Positions 1-7,343 of a stretch of 12,898 bases of DNA are shown piece after piece. The DNA lies in the NCBI GenBank assembly GCA_004335835.1, contig RWJK01001590.1, positions 1-12,898 on the forward strand. Reading direction: 5' to 3'. How positions within the stretch are numbered: position 1 is the first letter of the stretch; every line of letters starts with the position of its first letter. The notes beneath the pieces were generated by a model that saw only the letters and a list, made by a program, of their open reading frames with translations, searched no databases and had not been told where the DNA came from. Origin of the DNA: Scenedesmus sp. ARA3 (Eukaryota; Chlorophyta; Chlorophyceae; Sphaeropleales; Scenedesmaceae). The translations under genes and the position numbers were made by a program.

Positions 1-1626
1 GTTGCCGCCGCTGCCGCCGTTGCCGCGGCTGCCGCCGCGCTTGGCAGCAGCAGCGTCATACTCCTCATCATCGATGTCCATCTCTGCTTCTTCGATTTCG
101 TAATCTGCTGAGTCAGCGCCCGCCAGGTCAGCAGCAGCGTCATAGCTGACGTCATCCTCTGCTGCCCACTCCTCACCCTCAAACGAGCCACGCGCACGCC
201 TGCTGCTGCGGCCAGCAGCGCAGTGCTGCTGCTGCTCAGCTGCTGCTGCGTCATCACCCTCTGCTGCTGCTGGCGCTCCTGCTACTGCCAGGTTGCTCTG
301 CTGGCGGCGCTTGCGGCGGGGCCCGTGCAGCTCAGCATCACTGGCAGCGCCGCTGCCGCCGCCATCCTCACTCAGAGCAGCAACAGCAGCAGCTGCTGCA
401 TACTCCTCAGGGGTGGTGCCTTCAGCACCCTCAGCAGCAGCAGCGCTGCTGCCCAACTCCCTGGCGACAATCTGGTCCAGCATTAGCATCTGCTCGCCCC
501 AGTGCTGCGGCTTGCGCTGGCGCTTGCCACGCCCTAAGCCCTGGCTGCCGGCACTGGCAGCTTCACTGTCAGCACCAGCAGCAATTGCTGCTAGCTGCTG
601 CGCTGCATGCGCAGCCTGCCCCTGCTCACTGCCGCGCCTCTGCCGGCCGTCTGCTGTTGCGGTGTGCACGGATCCTGCAGAGTCCCTGTCGCCAGCTGCT
701 GCAGCTGCAGCGCCCCTGCCGCCGCTGCTGCTACTGCGCGCTGCCCTGCCGGCCACGCGCTGCAGCTGCTGGTGCTGCGGGTGCTTGCTGTGGGCTTTGG
801 TGTGCTGCGCTGCTGCTTTGCCGGCCTGGCATTCCTGCTGCTGTTGCTGCTGCTGCTGCATGGCGCCTAGCATCATGAGGGCTTGGCAGCAGCCCTCGAG
901 CTCTTCAATGTTGGCACCAGGGCTCAGCAGGGTGCCTTGCAGGACTTTGGGGCCCACTGGGGATGCCAGGTCAACGCGCAGGCCCTTGACGGCTGCCACT
1001 GTGTTGACTGCTGCCACTGCATCAGGCACTGTGACTGCTGTTTGACCAGCAGCAGCTGCTGCTGCCGCTGCTGTGTCATCAGCAGCAGCAGGAGGGCTGC
1101 TGCCATCTTTGTTGTCGCTGGAGGCAGGCGTGGCTGCTGCTGCTGCTGCTACAGCTGCAGTCTGCTCTGCAGGAGGGGCGCTCTGGTGGCCGTCGCTCTC
1201 CCTTGCTGCGCGGTCCTGCACGCCAGTGCTGCTGCTGGTGTGGCTGGCGTAGCCGGTGTTGGTGCGCAGCAGCCTTGCAGGAAGAGGCAGCGGTGCTGCT
1301 ACTGCTGCTGGAGCAGCAGCCACATCATCACTGGCATCATCACTGTGGGCATGCTGCTGCTGCTGCTGCTGCCTGGGGCTGTCTTCATTCAGGAGCTTGA
1401 GGAACTGCATGGGCTCGCACTGCTGCTGCTGCTGCTGCTGGGCCTGCAGGCTTGCAGGAAAGCTGCCCAGGGGGTGCAGGAGGTCTGCTGAGCCTGCTGC
1501 TGCGGAGTAAGGGTTGATTACACTTCCTCCACACTGCATGCTGTGTGGGAAGCCCATGACTGGCACACCTTGCAGCTGCTGTGGGAACTGCAGGCCTGCT
1601 GGTGGGTGGCTAATGATTCCTTCCAT
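1..1626 (-). CDS. Low-complexity, probably nuclear protein with acidic and Gly-rich tail; partial at 3' end
   Basis: Reading the minus strand in the frame of position 1, there is no stop from 1680 down to 1, and the first ATG is at 1626-1624 in a strong context (A at -3, G at +4). An in-frame TAG lies just upstream at 1683-1681. This gives 542 codons with no intron needed, and the protein continues past the left edge. Visible parts are Gln runs at residues 63-69, about 84-89 and 257-264; a less biased block at about 212-257 (includes VDLASPVGPKVLQGTLLSPG); a basic stretch GKRQRKPQHW near 366-376; a second basic cluster PRRKRR near 436, which could be a nuclear localisation signal; an acidic region at about 481-525 (EYEIE/DIDDEEYD-like); and a Gly/Arg/Asn repeat at the end. 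I do not recognise the family. A chromatin or transcription-related role is inference from composition only. The plus-strand ORFs here are antisense shadows with poly-Cys or poly-Leu. Confidence 0.8.
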   Translation of the reverse strand, partial: MEGIISHPPAGLQFPQQLQGVPVMGFPHSMQCGGSVINPYSAAAGSADLLHPLGSFPASLQAQQQQQQQCEPMQFLKLLNEDSPRQQQQQQHAHSDDASDDVAAAPAAVAAPLPLPARLLRTNTGYASHTSSSTGVQDRAARESDGHQSAPPAEQTAAVAAAAAATPASSDNKDGSSPPAAADDTAAAAAAAAGQTAVTVPDAVAAVNTVAAVKGLRVDLASPVGPKVLQGTLLSPGANIEELEGCCQALMMLGAMQQQQQQQQECQAGKAAAQHTKAHSKHPQHQQLQRVAGRAARSSSSGGRGAAAAAAGDRDSAGSVHTATADGRQRRGSEQGQAAHAAQQLAAIAAGADSEAASAGSQGLGRGKRQRKPQHWGEQMLMLDQIVARELGSSAAAAEGAEGTTPEEYAAAAAVAALSEDGGGSGAASDAELHGPRRKRRQQSNLAVAGAPAAAEGDDAAAAEQQQHCAAGRSSRRARGSFEGEEWAAEDDVSYDAAADLAGADSADYEIEEAEMDIDDEEYDAAAAKRGGSRGNGGSGGN

Positions 1627-1743
1627 GATGCTGCTAGTACTGTATTTGCTGTACTGATCAAGTGAAACGTTGAGCAGCACCTAGCTAGCGCTGATTGCTC
1701 AGTCAGTGCGTCGCAGGAGAGTGCTGCACCAGCTGTGCTAACA

Positions 1744-1776
1744 CTGCTGCTGCTGCTGCCACTGCTGCTGCTGCTG
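1744..1776 (-). repeat. CAG repeats in presumed 5' leader of the minus-strand gene
   Basis: Two short CTG runs on the plus strand (1744-1758 and 1762-1776) read as CAG on the minus strand. They lie about 120-150 bases upstream of the ATG at 1626, so they probably sit in its leader or promoter. Confidence 0.6.
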
Positions 1777-2585
1777 CCCCTGTTGCTGCCGTGCCGTAAG
1801 GGCGCTAAAGCCCAGAATCAGCAACACGAGATACCATAATTTGAAATGGAAGCGATAGACGCTGATACCGAGGGGCCTGCTGGTCGGGGAAGGCCTTGGC
1901 GCGTAAAGGAGATTGGACTTGAGTTGACCGGACCTTGAAGATTACGGCCTGCAAGGCGCAGAAAGGAGCATGATATTAATCGAACCATTCATTGTGATGT
2001 CTGCGGGCGTGGGAAGTGGCCCGGACAGGCCAATCTCACTTGCCAACAGTGAAGGAGCACAACGCAGCGCCTAACATTAGCGTGGATGCTCCACGCCAAG
2101 CTACAAGGAATGGAAGACGCACAATAAACAATTTGGGCAAGATGAACAGTGCAGCGTGGAGCTACGTCAAACAGTTTGTAGTGCAGCACATGCTGTGAGT
2201 GGCTCAGACACGCATAGGATCATCAAGTAGCTATCAAAGGGCTCTAAGAAAGCGATCAAGGAAGGCAGCAGCACTAGCCAGTGTCTGGCAGCAGCAGCAC
2301 TCTTGACTTTTGCTCACCTCTTGGACTGGCTTCAGGAAGTAAAACAACGTTGTTGTTCAACTGTGCTGTGTCGTAAAGCTCTCGTGAGGATTTTCCAATT
2401 GAGGTCGTGGTCAGGCCTTATAGCGCGACAGACCTTTTGTGTTGCCTGTTCTTTTCGAGTTTGACAGGCAAGCGGGTTTGATAACACGCATGCCACAATA
2501 CATTTAGTTCATGAAGAAGTTGCTTGTACTGAATCCTGGAGCGTCCTGCAGGTCCGATTCGCAAGGGTCAACCCAAGCTCCTTGG

Positions 2586-2606
2586 CAGCAGCAGCAGCAG
2601 CAGCAG
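2586..2606 (+). repeat. (CAG)7 in presumed 5' leader of the ARGLU1-like gene
   Basis: Seven uninterrupted CAG units are followed by interrupted CAG/CAA units to about 2632, ending some 50 bases before the ATG at 2685. On the sense strand this is CAG, unlike the CTG arrays in the introns of the same gene. Confidence 0.8.
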
Positions 2607-2684
2607 CAACATCGGCAACAGCAGCAACAGCGTCCGTGCAGACAGCTCTAAACCTGCTATCGCTGCTTGTGACAGTGCACAATC

Positions 2685-2788
2685 ATGGCTCGCTACAGAA
2701 ACCGCTCAGCCAGCAGAGAGCGCAGCAGCAGAAGGGACAAAAAGAGGGCTAGCAAACGAAGCTGCTCCAGGTCAGCCTTGTCTGCTGT

Positions 2789-2828
<40 letters not shown>

Positions 2829-3880
2829 GCTGCTGCTTCCACCACTTTGCTGCCTGCCCATCAATGCTGAGAGCTCATCAAGTGCTACAAGTGCCCGCCA
2901 GCGACATGCCGTTAGCAGCTGCCACATGTGACCATCAACATACACAGCGAAGACGCAATGTCATGAGTCAGCAGTACTCCTGCAGAGCCCACATGTGCCA
3001 TGCAGCATCACCCCTGCCTTCCCTCCAGCGCGGGCTGCTGCTGCTGCTGCTGCTGCTGGTGGTGGTGTGCCTCCTATGCATCCTCGCAGGTCTCGCAGCT
3101 CATCGCTTGGCAGGCCACAAAAGTCGCAGGAGGCTTACAAACGCACCGGCAAGAGGTGACAATGCAGCAGCGACGACAGCAGTGGCAGTAATCAGTAAAA
3201 TCATTTACCCGGTTGTTTGATGCGGCTGGTCTGTGCCTGCAACCGAAGCCACAGAACAGCAGGCAGCATCAGCAGCTCTGCATCTGCAGCAGCATGGGCA
3301 GCAGCTTACCACTATAGTACAGTGTACGAAGATGAGTAGCACATGGCAGCTGCACCGTGCAGTGACAACAGACTTGCAGATTAGACAACCATGACCATTA
3401 GAGCCTGTCACGCTGTGCATGTTGATTTGCTGATCCAAGCTGCTGCTGCCTCATGCCGTGTGCACAGGCAGCGCAACTACCGGCGAGCAAACAAGGAAGA
3501 AAGGTGCGTCAGCAGCATGCATATGCTTGCAGGATATGCTTGCAGGAATCACAAAAGAGGCGCACCTGCACATGCCTCAATCTCAGCATCGGTTGCCTGC
3601 TGTTGCTTTGCTGTTAGCCACCATATACGTCAGACTGTTAGCCACCATATCACGTCAGACTGCATTTCCCATAGTATCCTGCTGGGGCCTGCAGGAGCAG
3701 CAGCAGCAGTTCTCTTGCTTCTCCCGTGATCTGCAGTTGTCATGTGTTACCCGTCAACAACATAATCCGCATGTTGTAGTATGAACCATAGCTGCTGGCA
3801 CTTGTGGTGCACACCCAACAGCTCAAACACGCTGCTGCTGTCATTAATTCTGTTTTATGTGCGGTTACTCTGTCCAAACC

Positions 3881-3969
<89 letters not shown>

Positions 3970-4766
3970 AGCGAGCCTGCCAAGCCGCAGCCGTCCGCGG
4001 TGCAGCTGGAGGAGGAGGCGTTGGCACGCATCCAGGCGGCTGTAGCGGAGCGCTACGCGGCAGCGATAGCAGGGCCAGAAGTGCAGGTGAGTGGGAGAAC
4101 CACGCAGCACAGCACTCCTTGTTGACATACAGAAGTTACAAGTTGTGGTTTGGTTTTCTGAAGTTGTGTATGGTGTGGCATTGGACAGTCAGCAATGGGC
4201 TGTGTCGGCGGCAACAGAATGCCACCGCGTCCTAAAAGCGAGCAAGGGTGGTGCAGCTGTGGCAGCATACGTTGGCGCGCATCCAGGCAGCTGTGTCGGA
4301 GCGCCACGCGGCAGCAACAGCAGGGCCAGAAGTGCAGGTGAGGCAGCAGGGTGGAAATCAGCTGCAATGTGATGACTCTGCACACATGTGCGTGACATGG
4401 CTGCAGCGCAGCACACCTCCTGGCATTGCAGCGGGCACACTGCCCTTACCTAGTTTCTGTTGTTGTGAAGGCTGCGCTGCGCTGTGATCAGCTGCACTGT
4501 GCTCTTGTGTGCTGCTGCAGGAGTGCCGCGCAAAGGGAGAGTGTTCATTTTACCACGTGTAAGCAGGGCTGAAGCTAGCTCTGGCGCTGAAAGGTTGTAC
4601 CGACTCGGATGAAACGATTACGACACGCTTTAGGGTGAAACACCCCGCTTCACCTGTTGTGTGCTGCTGCAGGAGTGTCGCGCGTGGCGCCTGACAGAGA
4701 GGCCTGCGCGGCTGGAGACGCAGCCAGAGGCGCAGATTGTGCATGCGCTGGCACCGTTATTGATCG

Positions 4767-4811
<45 letters not shown>

Positions 4812-5291
4812 GCAGGCGCGCATTGCTTCACGCTTGAAAGAGGAGCGTGCGCGGCTGGAGGCACGGCTTGAAGCGCAGCTGGAAGAGGAGCGGCAGGCGC
4901 TGCTGGACAAGAAGAGAAAGGTGAGTGGGGCATGTAATACGACATTTTTAGCTTGTATGCTGCTAGCATGCTGCGTGTATGTTGGCGTGTGTTGCTTTGT
5001 GTATCTATGCGGCAATGATGCGGCACAGCTGGAGGAGGAGCGGCAGGTGCTGCTGGACAAGAAGCGCAAGGTGCGCGCGCATTCAATATGCAAGTGCTGT
5101 GACCGCGTTGCAGTAGTGTTGTGGTGCAGCTGGAGCTTGCGCTGCTGTGGCGCACCTACTAGGTGCACACAAAGTTTTTGTGTCAATGACCTAGCAAACC
5201 CCGTATATTTTTCTGCTTATGTTCCTTCAATGTGATCTCTCTGTCGAAATAGGACTTCATCGTGCAAACAAATGCTGATCTGCGCAAAACA

Positions 5292-5342
<51 letters not shown>

Positions 5343-5613
5343 GCTGCAGATCCGTGAGGAGGCCAGGCGGCAGCAGGAGGAGCTGGAAAAGATCCTGGAG
5401 GAAAACAAGCGGCGGGTGGAGGCAGCACAAGCAGCAGCGGCTGCAGCAGCGGCAGCGGCTGGGCTGGGGCCTGCTGCACCTCTCGGAGGGCAGCCACGTG
5501 TATCTACTGACAGTGGGGGTGCGGCAGGGGCAGCAGCAGCGGTGGCAGGAAATGGTGATGCAGTGGGCCGGCCCTCTCACAGAGGGTCAGGTGGCCTGAT
5601 CCTGGTGGAGTGA
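2685..5613 (+). CDS. ARGLU1: ARGLU1-like Arg/Ser- and Glu-rich splicing/transcription cofactor (spliced gene)
   Basis: The minimal spliced model is 2685-2770, 3090-3155, 3972-4086, 4816-4920 and 5350-5613, giving 211 residues; optional exons would raise it to about 264 (human ARGLU1 is 273). All junctions are GT-AG and keep frame (phases 2, 2, 0, 0). Residues 1-51 are Arg/Ser-rich (MARYRNRSASRERSS, then CSRSRSSS across the first junction). Residues 63-160 form a Glu/Arg/Ala coiled coil, and the last exon carries EELEKILEENKRRVEAAQ, matching the ARGLU1 block around ERILEENNRKIAEAQ. The ATG has A at -3 and G at +4. In animals ARGLU1 acts in the nucleus as a pre-mRNA splicing modulator and transcriptional coactivator, and it controls its own mRNA through alternative splicing. 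Odd points are that the usual C-terminal RPKLSF-type end is not seen, introns are repeat-laden, and several exon segments are duplicated in tandem. Family call is strong; exact exon set is uncertain. Confidence 0.82.
2782..2833 (+). repeat. Imperfect CTG/TTG array just inside intron 1
   Basis: This CTG-rich array, interrupted by TTG and CCG units, starts about 12 bases after the intron-1 donor. If intron 1 were retained it would read as poly-Ala and end in a stop near 2870. Confidence 0.85.
3035..3058 (+). repeat. (CTG)8 microsatellite in intron 1
   Basis: Eight perfect CTG units are followed by GGTGGTGGTGTG, ending 29 bases before the final AG of the intron-1 acceptor. Confidence 0.9.
3468..3503 (+). 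other. Candidate optional exon in intron 2 of the ARGLU1-like gene
   Basis: The segment is preceded by GTGTGCACAG and followed by GTGCGTC. It is 36 bases long, fits phase 2 on both sides, and would insert RQRNYRRANKEE, a basic/acidic mix that suits the linker between the RS region and the coiled coil in this family. Support is splice-site consensus plus phase only. It could be chance. Confidence 0.35.
3521..3546 (+). repeat. Tandem duplicate of a 13-base unit
   Basis: ATATGCTTGCAGG occurs twice back to back inside intron 2 of the ARGLU1-like gene. Confidence 0.9.
3611..3659 (+). repeat. Direct repeat of about 25 bases, two adjacent copies
   Basis: CTGTTAGCCACCATAT is followed by A or CA and then CGTCAGA. 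The two copies, 3611-3634 and 3635-3659, differ only by that small indel. The repeat lies inside intron 2 of the ARGLU1-like gene. Confidence 0.9.
3882..3968 (+). repeat. (CTG)29 microsatellite forming the tract before a 3' splice site
   Basis: Twenty-nine perfect CTG units run directly into CAG at 3969-3971, which is the acceptor of the exon starting at 3972. It is the longest pure repeat in the window. Poly-Ala, poly-Ser, poly-Leu and poly-Cys ORFs over it on both strands are artefacts. Confidence 0.95.
4257..4337 (+). other. Tandem duplicate of coiled-coil exon (optional exon or decaying copy)
   Basis: The 81 bases align without gaps to 4006-4086 of the upstream exon, and I count 68 identical positions. 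The protein copy is LWQHTLARIQAAVSERHAAA against LEEEALARIQAAVAERYAAA, 20 of 27 residues over the full unit. The acceptor GGTGCAG and donor CAG|GTGAGG are kept, and both sides are phase 0, so inclusion adds 27 residues without shifting frame. The LEEEA-to-LWQHT change weakens the coiled coil and suggests drift. It could be an alternative exon or a dead copy. Confidence 0.6.
4521..4735 (+). other. Two further decayed exon copies in the intron of the ARGLU1-like gene
   Basis: The stretch TGTGTGCTGCTGCAGGAGTG occurs ending at 4525 and again at 4677, then CCGCGC or TCGCGC follows, so an acceptor plus exon start was copied. After the second copy, 4688-4735 aligns to 4831-4878 of the real exon (37 of 48 bases by my count; RLTERPARLETQPEAQ against RLKEERARLEARLEAQ) in the same phase from its acceptor. 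No good donor follows the second copy. The first copy has only a weak CCAC|GTGTAAG. I read both as pseudo-exons. Confidence 0.5.
4769..4810 (+). repeat. (CTG)14 microsatellite before a 3' splice site
   Basis: Fourteen perfect CTG units are followed by TGCAG, whose AG at 4814-4815 is the acceptor for the phase-0 exon starting GCGCGCATTGCT at 4816. Confidence 0.95.
5029..5070 (+). other. Tandem duplicate of the LEEERQ exon end (optional exon)
   Basis: The 42 bases align without gaps to 4879-4920, the last 14 codons of the preceding exon, with 38 identical by my count. The peptide LEEERQVLLDKKRK differs from LEEERQALLDKKRK by one residue. It is preceded by GGCACAG and followed by GTGCGC, and is phase 0 on both sides, so it can be included or skipped without frame loss. 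The near-perfect protein match, with a synonymous AGA/CGC swap, suggests that this copy may be used. The upstream pyrimidine tract is poor. Confidence 0.6.
5296..5349 (+). repeat. CTG array ending in the acceptor of the last exon
   Basis: CTG units from 5296 are broken once by a CTA near 5330 and then run to CTGCAG, whose AG is at 5348-5349. The last exon begins at 5350 in phase 0 with IREEARRQQ. Confidence 0.92.
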
Positions 5614-6189
5614 TGTGTGCTTGAGGCCAGCTTATGCTGCAGATCTATGCGCTGAAAGACGTGCATGTGAGTAATGCTTTCAAGGCCCTTCTTGATTGGC
5701 GATCCTGCAGCGTCCTGGGAGATGCTTGCGTACGTATCTGAACACGATTTGGACCGTCAGGCCCTTACACGTCGTAGCTGATGATTACTTCGTCATTCTT
5801 ATTCGATATGTCAGAGTTTCGTTCCGGGTTGTCGACTACTTGTGCAGCTGCGCTGCACCAAGAGTCACGAGCGGTACGTCAGTGTCGGTTACGTCCGCGC
5901 AAAGCTCGACCGTCTTACTCGCCGGAGTTGCTATCCAGCTCAATTTAACGTAGTGTTTAAACATAATTCGCCAGTCGTTTAGGATAGATGAGGTCGCTGG
6001 AGGACTAGGAATGAGGTGGGCGGGCATGCGCGCGCGAATACCAGCAAGCTGCTGCGTGCAAGTAGAGCGAGATTTCACTCGGAAAACATCAATAGATTGT
6101 AGACACACACATTGCGTGTGCGCTGTTTGCGCGGCACCAGCCCCTCACCTACTTGTATGCTGCCTCCTGCAATTTTGCAGACAGGCAAC
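5614..6189. other. Spacer between tandem plus-strand genes; presumed 3' UTR and promoter
   Basis: No convincing gene is visible. The first part should be the 3' UTR of the ARGLU1-like gene and the last part the promoter and leader of the next gene. A 24-base segment at 5643-5666 is framed by ATGCTGCAG and GTGAGT, a perfect small-exon pattern, but its peptide in either usable phase is uninformative. The sequence TTTTGCAG at 6173-6180 could be an acceptor of a leader intron just before the next ATG. ORFs 5696-5953 (plus) and 5836-6108 (minus) show no family features. Confidence 0.5.
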
Positions 6190-6478
6190 ATGGTCCAACC
6201 CAGGCCATACACCAGCAGAGGAGCTAGGACTAGACGGTTCAACAGCTCAAACAACAGCAAGAGCGACACCAGCGGCAATGCAGGCACAGCTGAGACAGGC
6301 GTTGCCTACGCCACATCGCACTGCAGCATTGTGCTTGATGCCGCAGCTGAACAAGCAGCAGCCCCACCCCAGCCTCATCACACACAAAAGCAGCCGGCTC
6401 AGCTTCCTCGTATGCCACAGCGCATTCAGAGCCAGCAGCCAAGCCCTAGCAGGAGCGCCACACCATCCCCAGAGCCCC

Positions 6479-6525
<47 letters not shown>

Positions 6526-7308
6526 GGTAGGGCACTGCTCATCAGCCCTACAGGTGCTGTGAGCTTGCAGGGCCCATGGGCCCACCTGCTAGCCCACCAC
6601 CAGCAGGCCAAGGGTGCTGCAGCAGCTGCTGCTGCAGCACCTCTAGTGACAGCTGCAGCAGCGCTGGCGCTGCCAGGTGAAGCAAGACTGGGCAGCAGCC
6701 ATGTGCGCAACTTCAAGGCTGGCAGGTGCAGTGCAGATGTGCCTGGTGACTGTGGCGCGGATGAAATGACGGAGACATGTGTGTCTGTGGCGTCTCACAT
6801 CTCAGCGGCGTCCAGCAGGTGTGAATCAGCCAGGTGCAGCATTGGAGGCAGGCCGATTGCAGCAGCAGCAGCCACAGCAACGGCTACGCGTGCGCCTGCA
6901 GCAATGGAGACAAAACAGCACAGCAGCAGCAACAGCCCACCTGCAAGTTCAGCAGGTGGCAGCGCTGCTGCAAGTGGAATGAGTTCTGCATCACAGCCGC
7001 CATGGCTGCAGGCAGCTGCCAACAGCAACAGCAGCAGCAGCAGCGGCGCAGGCAGGTACAGCAATGACGACAGCAACACAAGCAGCCGCGCTGCAACCTT
7101 TGGTGGAGCGGCAGACATGCTCAACAGCGGCAACAGCAGCTGGAATGCTCAGCAGTTCAGCAGCCAGCTAGGGGCGAGCCTGCCACCTGCTAGTACTAAA
7201 ATCGGCTCAAGCAGCAGACCTCTGTCGCCTGCACCGAATGCTAACTCACCTTTTGTGTTTGGAGCTGGCAGCCACATCAGCAACAGCATGCCACCTGTTT
7301 CCCAGGAT

Positions 7309-7343
<35 letters not shown>

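Larger units (their letters stand above)
1627..2684. other. Divergent intergenic region between two head-to-head genes
   Basis: No convincing coding sequence is seen here. The region separates the minus-strand start at 1626 from the plus-strand start at 2685, so it should hold both promoters and both leaders. It is visibly less GC-rich and less repetitive than its surroundings between about 1810 and 2560. Short ORFs such as 2016-2198 need a GTG start, show no family signal, and overlap an equally poor ORF on the other strand. No clear TATA box stands out. A 14-base word at 1948-1961 recurs as a tandem repeat at 8665. Confidence 0.6.
2771..3089 (+). other. Intron 1 of the ARGLU1-like gene
   Basis: The donor is CAG|GTCAGC at 2771 and the acceptor is CCTCGCAG|G at 3088-3089. 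The split codon AG+G restores Arg and joins KRSCSR to SRSSS, continuing the RS tract. The intron holds a CTG-rich stretch at 2782-2833 and (CTG)8 at 3035-3058. Confidence 0.7.

Noticed and set aside
223..1510. Several plus-strand ORFs rich in Cys, Leu and Ala
   Set aside because: They are antisense to the open 542-codon minus frame and owe their length to CTG triplets read as Leu, Cys or Ala. The minus frame has a good start and varied charged segments.
2016..2198. 60-residue plus ORF in the divergent gap
   Set aside because: It needs a GTG start, shows no family signal, and is matched by an equally long minus ORF over the same bases.
2540..2570. tRNA-like GGTCCGATTCGC box
   Set aside because: It only loosely resembles a B box, and no cloverleaf arms or A box could be placed around it.
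3740..4128. ORFs with 29-30 residue runs of Ala, Ser, Leu or Cys on both strands
   Set aside because: They are translations of the (CTG)29 array. The array ends in a splice acceptor and lies within an intron.
4650..5186. Minus-strand ORFs of 178 and 132 residues, and the unspliced plus ORF 4657-5235
   Set aside because: The minus ORFs are shadows of the coiled-coil exons and the CTG array. The plus ORF runs through a donor (4921) and an acceptor and contains non-coding-like Cys/Val stretches.
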